From Bacteroidota bacterium (GTDB taxonomy: Bacteria; Bacteroidota; Bacteroidia; Cytophagales; Cytophagaceae), in the NCBI GenBank assembly GCA_023391415.1, contig JAEWAY010000018.1, positions 8,901 to 72,900 on the forward strand: 64,000 nt of DNA, in the 5' to 3' direction. This document shows, piece by piece, positions 25,986 to 34,342 of the stretch (positions are counted from its first letter, which is position 1; each line of letters opens with the position of its first letter). The notes under the pieces are model-generated. The model had not been told where the DNA came from. It did not search any database and was given only the letters and a program-made list of their open reading frames with translations. The translations under genes and the position numbers were made by a program.

Positions 25986-28724
25986 ATGAAAAATCCTATA
26001 ATATATGTAGTGTTATTGCTCATTCTGAGGCATACGGTATACAGTCAGTGCCAGAATCAGCTAAACACGGTCACTACGGATTGGCGGCATTATCCCGGAA
26101 ACGGTGGAAATAACCTCAGTAAGAATAACTGGAACTGGACCCTGAATTATCCCAATTTTTCCGTGGCCTATATCACGAGCAATAAGGACGCGGTTTCACA
26201 GAAAATAATCCCTGTTCCCATAACGTCTCCGTTTTACTCGCCACAAAACTCAACAGGCAGTAATCAGAATCTGGCGCACTTCCAGTCACTGTCGCCGGAG
26301 CAAAAAGATTTCTGGCCGGAAGACGGATGGGAACTACTGGTCAAAAACTTTGGAGAATGCCCGAACCCTCCGGATTGTTATGAAGCGACAGCGACCAATA
26401 ATCCATTTTTCGCCTTATATAACCGCTTGACCGGAACAGTGAGGGCGTTTATGCTGATAACCCAGGGGCCCAGTGACAAGAAAATGACGGGAGCGATGAT
26501 ATCTATGAAGTTTATGGATATTGGTGTAAAAAGAGCGCTCTTCGCGCAAGCCGAGCCAGCGACCAGAACTGTTCAGGACTTTGATCCCGGACTGATGCAA
26601 AGCAGCCCCAACCGATATATCAATGAAAACAATTACTGGATATATGCCGACTTTTCAATGGCTTATGACCCCTGCACCTGTTTCAATCCGGGCCTTTCGT
26701 CCTTAATACAGTTTCAGTACAGCCTTTTGTTTGAATCCGCGATACAGCTTACCGGTGACGGAAAAATCAATGAAACAGTGATGGAAAACGTTCCTGGCGG
26801 TACATCTCCCGCTTCCAATGGCTATACGGGTATCTTTGGTACAGATGTCGACCCGGCTTCCGCTGTTAAGCAAGGATTAAAAGCTTATAAAACATGGGAT
26901 GGATATAAAAACGAGGCGAATAAATTCCTGACCAATCAGAACGCTATATATAAAGCCAAGCTGGAGAAGGAATATTTTGATTCGCATCCCAATATGGTGG
27001 TCAATAATAAGCCGATCAATACGCTGGAGGAGTTGAAGGCTCTCGATAATGGTACCAAAAGCTTGATGGGAATCGACAATGATCCGAACTACGAATTGTT
27101 AAAAGGGGTAGCCAGCACGTTGCCCTATGTAGGAACAGCGATAGGTATCATAGACATGTTTGTCGCCGGTGGTACCAAAAAGCAGGAAACCCAGGCCTCC
27201 AGGGCTCCTATGTCTTTTGAGGTCCAGCTTGGTTTTAAAGGGACAATAACGTCGGATAACCCGGTCGGGGATCGTTATTTTTATACGCCGGGTTCAAATA
27301 CCAGCGCTATCCAGTGGATTCCGGATTACAACAACACGCTGGGCGTATTTAATTTGTTGGAAACTCCGGGTCTTAAGCACTATACCTATGATCCCAAAAT
27401 TGTAGGCTTCAGCGATCCTGACCGCTACTGGATTCCCTGGATCCGCCAGTTCAGACAATTCAAATTAAGAGACAATCTCAAATACGTCGTCAACCCGGCC
27501 TCAAATCTTGAGGTTGTAAGCATAGACGCGGCTTATGTCTTAGAGTTTGACGGGAAATTTAATAGAGAATTTACCCATAGCAGCAATTATTTCCACTGGA
27601 ATAATTATATAGTGGAAATGGGGGTTTATGGCGACGTGCCGTTTGAGGAACGCGTAAAAAAAGCGGGCCTGGAAATAGACTATCTTTCTGAAGGATATCC
27701 CGCGTCGGGGTATTTAAGATTGAGAACGGCGTATGTGCCGTTGACAAATTTTCATCTGCAAAACTTCGCCCTGCTGTATATTCCCAATCCGGGAACAGCG
27801 GTCACGGGATATAGTCCGGTCGTCTATATCAAGCTATATATCAAGCTACAGAGGAAGGATGTCGCGGGAGCGGAACCGGTTACAGTAATCAGGACATTTA
27901 AGATGGAGGATAACGTTATCAGAAATTCGGAGGAAATAAACCCCGTTCCCGGAAATGTGCTCATATATCAAAGGTTTACGGCCAACAATCCATATTCATG
28001 GGTAAGATTTCCCGCGAAGTTTGAGAGCTTTCCCAGGGCCGCCAACGCGGAATTTACCAATGAAAATGTGTATTTAACAGATACGGTAGTCACCAGGAGT
28101 ATACACGCGAAAGGAACAATCCTTGTGGACGATCATGTCGTCTTTCCTACGGAGATTCCTTATCCGGAATACGATAGTGAAACCGGACAACTCATATACA
28201 ACTATCATGTAGACTTATTGGCCGCGAAAAGTATCGAAATCAAGGACGTTAACATTCTTGCTCCGGGTGTGTCACTGGAAATCGGTACTTTAGCGACCAA
28301 GGACTTTTCACCGGTTGGAAACTATCTGGCTACCGACGCCGAAATCCATTCCGTCTGCAACTCCGCGGCTTATATGAATCAGACGAACGCCCGATATGCC
28401 ATGACCACCGACGAAGTGGAGTATTTTATCGCGAATAGCGACCATACGAGCGCCCCGGAGGACGCGATCAGTATCAGGCTGTCTCCTAACCCTGTATCTT
28501 CATTGGGCACTTTTACATTCGATATTCATGAATCGACCAATGTGAAACTATACATTGTTAATATTCAGGGTGAAGTCGTGCGGGAGCTAATGAAGAAAAC
28601 GAACTACCCCGCCGGAACATTCGCGATAAGTGAAAACCTGTCGGACTTAAACAGTGGCATGTACTATTATGTCATGGAAACAGATACATACAAAAAGTCC
28701 GATAAGCTGGTAATCATAAAATAG
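25986..28724 (+). CDS. Large T9SS-exported protein of unknown function
   Basis: Exported protein of 912 residues with signal peptide (residues 1-20, ending VYSQ). The N-terminal part is rich in Asn, Trp and Tyr (TVTTDWRHYPGNGGNN). A hydrophobic stretch (GVASTLPYVGTAIGIIDMFVAGG, about residues 375-398) stands out in the middle of an otherwise soluble protein and could be a membrane-active or buried segment. The end (about 830-912, IRLSPNPVSS ... GMYYYVMET ... KLVIIK) is a type A T9SS sorting domain. No enzymatic motif recognised. Follows the fibre-like gene closely and is followed by a terminator, so the two form a likely bicistronic unit. Confidence 0.78.
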   Translation: MKNPIIYVVLLLILRHTVYSQCQNQLNTVTTDWRHYPGNGGNNLSKNNWNWTLNYPNFSVAYITSNKDAVSQKIIPVPITSPFYSPQNSTGSNQNLAHFQSLSPEQKDFWPEDGWELLVKNFGECPNPPDCYEATATNNPFFALYNRLTGTVRAFMLITQGPSDKKMTGAMISMKFMDIGVKRALFAQAEPATRTVQDFDPGLMQSSPNRYINENNYWIYADFSMAYDPCTCFNPGLSSLIQFQYSLLFESAIQLTGDGKINETVMENVPGGTSPASNGYTGIFGTDVDPASAVKQGLKAYKTWDGYKNEANKFLTNQNAIYKAKLEKEYFDSHPNMVVNNKPINTLEELKALDNGTKSLMGIDNDPNYELLKGVASTLPYVGTAIGIIDMFVAGGTKKQETQASRAPMSFEVQLGFKGTITSDNPVGDRYFYTPGSNTSAIQWIPDYNNTLGVFNLLETPGLKHYTYDPKIVGFSDPDRYWIPWIRQFRQFKLRDNLKYVVNPASNLEVVSIDAAYVLEFDGKFNREFTHSSNYFHWNNYIVEMGVYGDVPFEERVKKAGLEIDYLSEGYPASGYLRLRTAYVPLTNFHLQNFALLYIPNPGTAVTGYSPVVYIKLYIKLQRKDVAGAEPVTVIRTFKMEDNVIRNSEEINPVPGNVLIYQRFTANNPYSWVRFPAKFESFPRAANAEFTNENVYLTDTVVTRSIHAKGTILVDDHVVFPTEIPYPEYDSETGQLIYNYHVDLLAAKSIEIKDVNILAPGVSLEIGTLATKDFSPVGNYLATDAEIHSVCNSAAYMNQTNARYAMTTDEVEYFIANSDHTSAPEDAISIRLSPNPVSSLGTFTFDIHESTNVKLYIVNIQGEVVRELMKKTNYPAGTFAISENLSDLNSGMYYYVMETDTYKKSDKLVIIK

Positions 28725-28816
28725 CGCGATAGTTACGTAGCTGAATCAGTTTGAATATTTTTTTCTTGGCGCTCAGAATTTTTTGATAAAAGCGCGGTAT
28801 ATTTCCATCACCAAAA

Positions 28817-28853
28817 ATAGAGGCTGCCATATGAAACAGCCTCTATGCTTTTT
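28817..28853 (+). terminator. Terminator
   Basis: ATAGAGGCTG and CAGCCTCTAT form a perfect 10-bp stem with a 10-base loop, followed by GCTTTTT. It ends the 24966-28724 unit. Confidence 0.88.
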
Positions 28854-28927
28854 CTCTGAGAAAAATAATTTTAGTTGTCGCGTCAGCGTGTAGTTTTTTA
28901 TTTATACATTGTTTTACATCATTTCCC

Positions 28928-29737
28928 ATGAGAAGCGTCATAAGGGCAAAAAGTAATATTCAGTATTACAAGATCGCGTGCCGGATTATTGAAAAATACA
29001 TTCCGCCGCGGGAGCTATCGCCGGAGGATATAAACAGCCTGATAAACTATCCTCAGTTCAGATCGCTCGCGGCCTGGGCTCCCAGTATTGTATGCATCAT
29101 CGATATTACCAGCAAAAAATATGTATACGTAAGCGACAATATCCAAACGATGCTCGGATATCATCCCAACGAGTTTTATCATAGTGGTTTCATAAAAACC
29201 GTATCCCTGTTTCCGGAACATCAGCTCCATATCGTTCTGGAGCATATATTTCCCCTGATGTTTGATACCATAGATCGATACAGCAGGCTTCAGAAATCCG
29301 AAGATATAAAAATATCGTATTGTACCCTGTTCAACCATAAGGACGGAACTACACGATGGTACCTTCACCAGGTCACTGTTTTGAATTGCAGCAGATCGGG
29401 CAATCCTCAGCTTATACTAAAGCAGGTAACCGAAATTCACGATTTTAAACAAGACGATTCCATTATTATGACCATTTCCTTAAAAGATAACCGGGGGGTA
29501 TATCAGAATATCTTTAAGAAAAGATTCGATTGCGAACATATCTCCAATCCCTTATCCCCCAGAGAGCGGGAAATAATCAACCTGATGAGCCAGGGATATT
29601 CAAGCAAGGAAATCGCCGAAGCGTTATTCATAAGCGATCATACCGTCTATAAGCATAGAAAAAACATGCTTCAAAAGATGAATGTCAAACGCTCAGGAGA
29701 ATTGCTCAAAAAAGCCATAAGTATCGGAATTATTTAA
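28928..29737 (+). CDS. PAS-LuxR transcriptional regulator
   Basis: Cytoplasmic regulator of 269 residues. Residues about 45-170 form a PAS fold (LAAWAPSIVCIIDITSKKYVYVSDNIQTML, then TRWYLHQVTVL), and residues about 205-269 a LuxR/FixJ-type helix-turn-helix (LSPREREIINLMSQGYSSKEIAEALFIS then HTVYKHRKNML). No receiver or membrane segment is present, so the PAS domain itself should bind the signal. This layout is common in Bacteroidota. A DNA target is not evident, but the exported gene pair immediately upstream is a possible client. The island with structured repeats begins right after it. Confidence 0.88.
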   Translation: MRSVIRAKSNIQYYKIACRIIEKYIPPRELSPEDINSLINYPQFRSLAAWAPSIVCIIDITSKKYVYVSDNIQTMLGYHPNEFYHSGFIKTVSLFPEHQLHIVLEHIFPLMFDTIDRYSRLQKSEDIKISYCTLFNHKDGTTRWYLHQVTVLNCSRSGNPQLILKQVTEIHDFKQDDSIIMTISLKDNRGVYQNIFKKRFDCEHISNPLSPREREIINLMSQGYSSKEIAEALFISDHTVYKHRKNMLQKMNVKRSGELLKKAISIGII

Positions 29738-29892
29738 GATGGATGTATTGGCAGAAAAAACCGGTAATTCTGTTAATGAGAAGATTGAAAATTTTCTTCT
29801 TACTTATTTTCCTGCGAAATACATTAAGCCGGTCGAAATACTATCCCAAATTGAATTTTACCTATTGTTTCATCCCTACGGAAAAACCTCCG

Positions 29893-30058
29893 ATCGCTCG
29901 CTTTTAGCGAGTGATGATTATTAATAAGGCCTCCGGCTGTTGTTTGCTGTTAGTGGAAGGGTTGGCCGGCGGCTACAGGGATAGTAATCGCGCGGGGAAC
30001 CCGGGCGATTGGGGAGGCAAAAAGTTACAAATACAGGTGGGTATTTGTAACTTTTTGC
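29893..30058. repeat. Structured intergenic repeat, copy A
   Basis: First of two related units. Order of elements: hairpin 1 (10-bp stem 29893-29902/29906-29915, loop TTT); conserved stretch TGATGATTATTAATAAGGCC; a GC-rich stem (GCCTCCGGC with GCCGGCGGC, one mismatch); a third stem (ATCGC with GCGAT around GGGGAACCC); then GATTGGGGAG and a final perfect 18-bp hairpin, GCAAAAAGTTACAAATAC (30017-30034) with its complement (30041-30058), loop AGGTGG. The core of about 88 bases (29929-30016) is roughly 90% identical to copy B. Confidence 0.8.
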
Positions 30059-30116
30059 CTTTTATATCCTGTAAGTCACCCGAAACTATAAATGCCTTTA
30101 CATAAGTTGCTTTCTG

Positions 30117-30290
30117 TCGTTCCGCCCTGCGGAATGATGAGTATTGCTAAGGCCTCCTGCCGTTGTTTGCTGTCAGTGGAATGGTTGGCCGGAGGCCACA
30201 GGGATAGTGATCGCGCGGGGAACTCGGGCGATTGGGGAGAATATTGACTAACAAATTAATAATGTGGTAAAAAATACTCTGATATTCTCC
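30117..30290. repeat. Structured intergenic repeat, copy B
   Basis: Second unit, starting 224 bases after copy A. Hairpin 1 keeps the TCG...TGA base but has a different upper stem: TTCCGC (30120-30125) with GCGGAA (30129-30134), loop CCT. The GC-rich stem is GGCCTCC with GGAGGCC and covaries with copy A. Conserved GATTGGGGAG follows, then a different final hairpin, GGAGAATAT (30236-30244) with ATATTCTCC (30282-30290). Between the copies lies about 60 bases of unrelated sequence. Confidence 0.78.
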
Positions 30291-30389
30291 TTGTAAATTA
30301 TGGATTCTAAAAATCGCTCCTTTCTTTTCCTTTCTTTTTCTAATTTTAGCTCTGCATTGACAATTCATAATATAAATCTCTATGTTTAG

Positions 30390-30512
30390 CAGATTGAGCA
30401 TGGTGAACAGAAGGTGAAGCCTGAACAGGTAATTGATTTAGTCAAAGACGAGCCACAGGCAGGTGAAGCATTAAAAACAGCATTGAAAGAGATAAAGAAA
30501 GATGAGCATTAA
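30390..30512 (+). pseudogene. C-terminal gene fragment upstream of hsdM
   Basis: An open frame entered directly after a stop codon (TAG, 30387-30389) reads QIEHGEQKVKPEQVIDLVKD and on to EIKKDEH before a stop that overlaps the hsdM ATG. There is no ATG. The helical, charged sequence looks coding and has the same codon style as hsdM. Best read as the 3' remnant of the gene that originally preceded hsdM, cut at the island edge. A GTG start near 30414 giving a 32-residue peptide is the alternative. Confidence 0.45.
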
Positions 30513-32571
30513 TATCCTCAAATACGAATCAGACGTTTGGCGCACAGCCGATTTATTGATTGGTGCAGGAATCAAACAGAGTGATTTCCCAAAATACATG
30601 ATGCCCTATTTCGCACTTCTTATGGTGGAAAGTAGGTTAATCAGGGAAGCAAAAAGGTTGGAAGAGGAAATAGGCAAAGACAATATGGATGATTTCGTAG
30701 AGATGTTCCAGCTCGAAGGATTGGGATATAACGACTACCTCATCCGACAGGGCAAAACGCTCAAAGACATTTGCAAAAATGACAAGAACTACGATAGCGA
30801 TTTTCAACTTTACTTAGAGGCTTTTGACGCTGAAACCCGCTATCTATTAGGTGTGAATAAGGGGCCAGAAGAAGAAAAGTTCCTCGACATTTCAGGGGTA
30901 AGCGGTCAGCTTAAAAAGAAGCGTATCTTGTTTGAAACGCTAAAGGCGTGGAGTGAAATTGATCTTACCCCATTCAACAACTCTGAAATCACCACCCTTG
31001 AAGAACACATCAAACGCAAGTGGGCTGATATTTCAGCAGAAACCGCAGGGGAACAGTACACTCCTGACGACATCATTTCGCTGATATCCGAACTCATTGC
31101 TTCCAAGATTGAAGACAATGGCAAGTTCCTTACCATCTATGACCCCACCTGCGGAGGAGGCAACTTGCTCTTTGGTGTAGAAGATAAGATTAAAGAGAAA
31201 ACCTCTCGTCCAACAGCAACATATGGTCAAGAATGGAGCGATAGCCTTTATGCCTTGGCGAAGATTGAAAGTCGGTTCAGAGTCGATTCCAAAATTGAGT
31301 ATGGTAATACACTTACAGAAAGAAAATTTGATGATAAAGGATTTGATATAATTGTTGCCAATCCCCCTTATGGCGTGGACTGGAAAGGATTTCAAAAAGA
31401 CATTCAGAACGATCAAACAGAACGATTTGTAGCATTGCCATCGATTTCAGATGGTCAGTTTTTGTTTACCCAGCATATTGTTTCGTATCTAGGAGATAAA
31501 GGTTTTGCTGTTGTCGTTCACAATGGCTCTACTTTGTTTAGTGGTGATGCAGGTAGCGGTGAAAGTACCATCCGCAAGCACTTCTTTGATAATGATTGGG
31601 TGGAAGCCATCATTCAAATGCCAACAGATGAATTTTTCAACACGGGCATTTACACTTACCTATGGGTATTCAACAAGAACAAGCCAACCGACCGCAAAGA
31701 CAAAGTAATCCTTATCAATGCCAGTGAGCTTTACGAGCCACTAAAAAAAAGCAAGGGTAAAAAGCGCAAGCAGATGAATCCCGACAACAGGGCTGAGATT
31801 GTAAAAGCCTTCACCGAGTTTCAGAACAATGCTTTTTGCAAAGTCTTCGACAAATGGTATTTCTATTACAACCGCCAAAGCATCCTACTTACCAATGTAG
31901 ATGTAAACGGTAAATTCCTTGAAATGCCCATGAAGGAAAACCGAGCTGGTGAAATGGTAGAAGAAAAATCCATCAAACTCAATCCTGTAAAGATTACCGT
32001 AAAGGATGATGCAGGTATTACCACCATCGACAATTTTGAAATCACCGACTTTGATAAAGCCAAATACAAGTCATTAGAGGTAAGATTCAATGAGGAGGTA
32101 AAACCCAATATTGCAGCCCTGGACTACAAAGAGCGGCAACTCAAAGTAGTGACCAAGAAAGCCACCTACTGGTATGATGAAGACAAAGAAACCATCATAG
32201 AAGAAACAGGAGGCAAACAAACCGAATTAGGTTGCGGCAAAATCGTAATTAAAGCCGCTTACAAGAAACCCACCAAAACCAAAGGAGCTTGCATAGCCAT
32301 TACGGTAGAGCTGACCAAAGACCTGCAAAAGGATTATGAAATTATCCCTTACTCACCGGATGAAGCGGAAAACCAGCAATGGATTGCCGATTTCATGGCC
32401 AAGTATGTAACCAAACCTTTTGAGTATGTGGACAATGTGATTGGGGTGGAAATCAACTTCAATAAGGTGTTCTACATACCGGAGAAATTAAGAGAAGTAA
32501 GCAAAATCAGCACTGATTTGACAGGATTAGAAAATGAGTTGGCAACCCTTGAAAATGAATTAAGCCTATAA
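30502..32571 (+). CDS. hsdM: Type I restriction-modification system, modification subunit HsdM
   Basis: N6-adenine DNA methyltransferase of 689 residues. Residues about 1-165 match the HsdM N-terminal helical domain; the SAM-binding motif DPTCGGGNLL starts at D214; the catalytic NPPYG is at 287-291; the target-recognition contact region continues with DGQFLFTQHI and ADFMAKYVTKPF. It is longer than the classic ~530 residues because of a C-terminal region (about 450-689) with a coiled-coil end that should bind HsdS. It modifies adenine in the sequence chosen by HsdS. First intact gene of hsdM-hsdS-GxxExxY-dinD-hsdR. Base composition is clearly lower in GC than the flanks. Confidence 0.96.
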   Translation: MSINILKYESDVWRTADLLIGAGIKQSDFPKYMMPYFALLMVESRLIREAKRLEEEIGKDNMDDFVEMFQLEGLGYNDYLIRQGKTLKDICKNDKNYDSDFQLYLEAFDAETRYLLGVNKGPEEEKFLDISGVSGQLKKKRILFETLKAWSEIDLTPFNNSEITTLEEHIKRKWADISAETAGEQYTPDDIISLISELIASKIEDNGKFLTIYDPTCGGGNLLFGVEDKIKEKTSRPTATYGQEWSDSLYALAKIESRFRVDSKIEYGNTLTERKFDDKGFDIIVANPPYGVDWKGFQKDIQNDQTERFVALPSISDGQFLFTQHIVSYLGDKGFAVVVHNGSTLFSGDAGSGESTIRKHFFDNDWVEAIIQMPTDEFFNTGIYTYLWVFNKNKPTDRKDKVILINASELYEPLKKSKGKKRKQMNPDNRAEIVKAFTEFQNNAFCKVFDKWYFYYNRQSILLTNVDVNGKFLEMPMKENRAGEMVEEKSIKLNPVKITVKDDAGITTIDNFEITDFDKAKYKSLEVRFNEEVKPNIAALDYKERQLKVVTKKATYWYDEDKETIIEETGGKQTELGCGKIVIKAAYKKPTKTKGACIAITVELTKDLQKDYEIIPYSPDEAENQQWIADFMAKYVTKPFEYVDNVIGVEINFNKVFYIPEKLREVSKISTDLTGLENELATLENELSL

Positions 32572-32572
32572 T

Positions 32573-33880
32573 ATGAGGTCTTACGATAAATATAAAGATT
32601 CAGAAATTTTTTGGCTCCCAGCTATTCCAGATCATTGGTCAATAGACCGTATAAAAGATGTTGCTGAAACTCAGTCTGGAACCACTCCAACAAGTAGTAA
32701 CCGTCTTTATTATGAAGGCGGGGAATATAATTGGATTCGGACTACAGACCTTAATGACGGTGAACTATTTGAAGTAGAGTATAAAGTAACTGATTTGGCG
32801 TTGAAAGAATGTAGACTGAAATTCCTTCCAGTTGATACTTTATTAGTTGCCATGTATGGAGGTTTTGGAACCATTGGGAAAAATTCAATTCTAAAAAAAG
32901 AATCAACAATTAACCAATCCGTTTGCGCAATTCTCCCTACTCGCCATTTCAATCCCAATTATGTTTTGTATTTTCTCAAGTATTTCAGAAATGACTGGAA
33001 ACTATTTGCTGACGGTACGAGAAAAGACCCCAATATTAATCAGGATGCAGTGCGCAACTTGTTCTTTATAAATCCTCCTTTAGAAGAACAAACCGCAATC
33101 GCTGAATACCTCGACACCAAAACCCAAGCCATTGATAAGAAAGTAAGCCTATTGGAAAAGAAGATAGGCTACTATCAGGAATTGCGTAAAAGCCTGATTA
33201 ATGAAACGGTTACTAAGGGGCTGGATAAGAATGTAAAGCTCAAAGACAGTGGTATTGATTGGATTGGACAGATACCGGAGCATTGGGAGGTGAAGCGGTT
33301 GAAGGATATTGCTGCAATGATTGGTAGTGGAACAACCCCTACATCATCAATTAGAAGTTATTACGAAAATGGAAATGTAAACTGGTTAAATACAGGTGAT
33401 TTAAATGATGGGTATATAACTCAAACAAAATACAAAATCACTGAAGAGGCATTAGAAGCGTATCCCAATATGAAACTTTTCAAAAAGGGAACTTTGGTTT
33501 TTGCATTATACGGGGCTACTATCGGCAAACTTGGGCTATTAGAAATTGAGACAACATCAAATCAAGCATGTTGTTGCATGAGTTTTCCTAAGAGTAAGAT
33601 TGACCCAAGATATATTTTCTATTGGTTTTTAATCAATAAGGAAAACATTATCAGTTTGAGTGTCGGAGGTACACAACCCAATGTTAGTCAAGGGATTCTT
33701 TGTTTTTTGAAAATGACAGTTCCCCCACTCCTAGAACAAGTCCAAATAGCCGATTACTTGACGGAGAAAACCTCCAAAATTGAACAAATCATCACAAACA
33801 TTCAAACCCAGATAACCACACTCAAAGAGCTTCGCAAAACGCTCATCAATGATGTGGTAACGGGCAAAATCAAGGTCTGA
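32573..33880 (+). CDS. hsdS: Type I restriction-modification specificity subunit HsdS
   Basis: DNA-recognition subunit of 435 residues, starting 1 base after the hsdM stop. Two target-recognition domains (about 10-175 and 225-400) are each followed by a conserved coiled-coil spacer (KTQAIDKKVSLLEKKIGYYQ and TSKIEQIITNIQTQ). Each half opens with a DSGIDWIG/DSEIFWLP-type start. The two TRDs are unusually alike: SGTTPTSS, YYE, W, then DLNDG occur in both. Its stop codon lies inside the left inverted repeat of the GxxExxY unit, so the last residues (TGKIKV) may have been shortened by that insertion; homologues often run several residues past GKI. Confidence 0.95.
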   Translation: MRSYDKYKDSEIFWLPAIPDHWSIDRIKDVAETQSGTTPTSSNRLYYEGGEYNWIRTTDLNDGELFEVEYKVTDLALKECRLKFLPVDTLLVAMYGGFGTIGKNSILKKESTINQSVCAILPTRHFNPNYVLYFLKYFRNDWKLFADGTRKDPNINQDAVRNLFFINPPLEEQTAIAEYLDTKTQAIDKKVSLLEKKIGYYQELRKSLINETVTKGLDKNVKLKDSGIDWIGQIPEHWEVKRLKDIAAMIGSGTTPTSSIRSYYENGNVNWLNTGDLNDGYITQTKYKITEEALEAYPNMKLFKKGTLVFALYGATIGKLGLLEIETTSNQACCCMSFPKSKIDPRYIFYWFLINKENIISLSVGGTQPNVSQGILCFLKMTVPPLLEQVQIADYLTEKTSKIEQIITNIQTQITTLKELRKTLINDVVTGKIKV

Positions 33881-33891
33881 ACTATGATTTT
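33875..33891 (+). repeat. Left terminal inverted repeat of GxxExxY unit
   Basis: GTCTGAACTATGATTTT, the exact reverse complement of the sequence at 34324-34340. It overlaps the hsdS stop codon (TGA, 33878-33880). Confidence 0.88.
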
Positions 33892-33900
33892 AAGGATGAA

Positions 33901-34305
33901 ATGAAAACTATGATGATAAAAAACGAATATCCTTTGTCGGAGCTTACCGGAAAAATTATCGGGTGTGCAATGGAAGTACACAGCATTTTGGGCAATGGTT
34001 TTCAGGAAGTGATTTATCAGCGAGCCTTAGCTAAGGAAATGAGTTTGCAGGGTTTGTCTTATTCAAGGGAGCATGAAATGAGCATCTTTTATAAAGGAGA
34101 TGATATTGGTACAAGACGGGTAGATTTCTTTGTAGAAGGCTTGGTAATGGTGGAAATAAAGGCGGTAATTCAATTGGAAGATGTGCATCTGGCGCAGGCT
34201 ATCAATTATCTGGAGGCCTATGGTTTGGATATTGGTCTGCTCATCAATTTTGGCAGCAGAAGCCTGCAGTTTAAACGAGTGATGAAACCCGGAAAGAAAT
34301 CATAG
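33901..34305 (+). CDS. GxxExxY protein
   Basis: A 134-residue protein of the GxxExxY family, named after the motif seen here as G33-F-Q-E36-V-I-Y39. The fold is PD-(D/E)xK nuclease-like: D75 (RRVDFF) and E85-I-K87 (VEIKAV) are the expected catalytic residues. Biochemical role is unknown; the family often occurs in many copies per genome. Here it lies between hsdS and dinD in a unit with 17-bp inverted repeats, so it is probably a passenger rather than a restriction subunit. Codon use is like the surrounding island. Confidence 0.9.
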   Translation: MKTMMIKNEYPLSELTGKIIGCAMEVHSILGNGFQEVIYQRALAKEMSLQGLSYSREHEMSIFYKGDDIGTRRVDFFVEGLVMVEIKAVIQLEDVHLAQAINYLEAYGLDIGLLINFGSRSLQFKRVMKPGKKS

Positions 34306-34323
34306 TCCATCAGGAAATCATGA

Positions 34324-34340
34324 AAAATCATAGTTCAGAC
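34324..34340 (+). repeat. Right terminal inverted repeat of GxxExxY unit
   Basis: AAAATCATAGTTCAGAC, the exact reverse complement of 33875-33891. It ends two bases before the dinD ATG. A partial related motif (AATCATAGTCCATCAGG) lies just inside it. Confidence 0.88.
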
Positions 34341-34342
34341 AA

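Larger units (their letters stand above)
33875..34340 (+). mobile_element. GxxExxY cassette with 17-bp terminal inverted repeats
   Basis: A 466-bp unit bounded by perfect 17-bp inverted repeats that contains only the GxxExxY gene. It splits an otherwise tightly spaced operon between hsdS and dinD. No transposase is encoded, and no obvious target-site duplication is seen at the borders. Mobility is inferred from the repeats, the placement at a gene end and the known multicopy scatter of this family. Confidence 0.65.

Noticed and set aside
29739..29924. 61-codon open frame directly after the LuxR gene
   Set aside because: Its last ~11 codons are the first hairpin of structured repeat A and it has no recognisable features. 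Possibly a real small gene truncated by the repeat, but not supported enough to list.
30147..30401. 84-codon open frame on the minus strand over repeat B
   Set aside because: Its second half is the repeat core read backwards; the same stretch in copy A is interrupted by stops, so the frame is not conserved.
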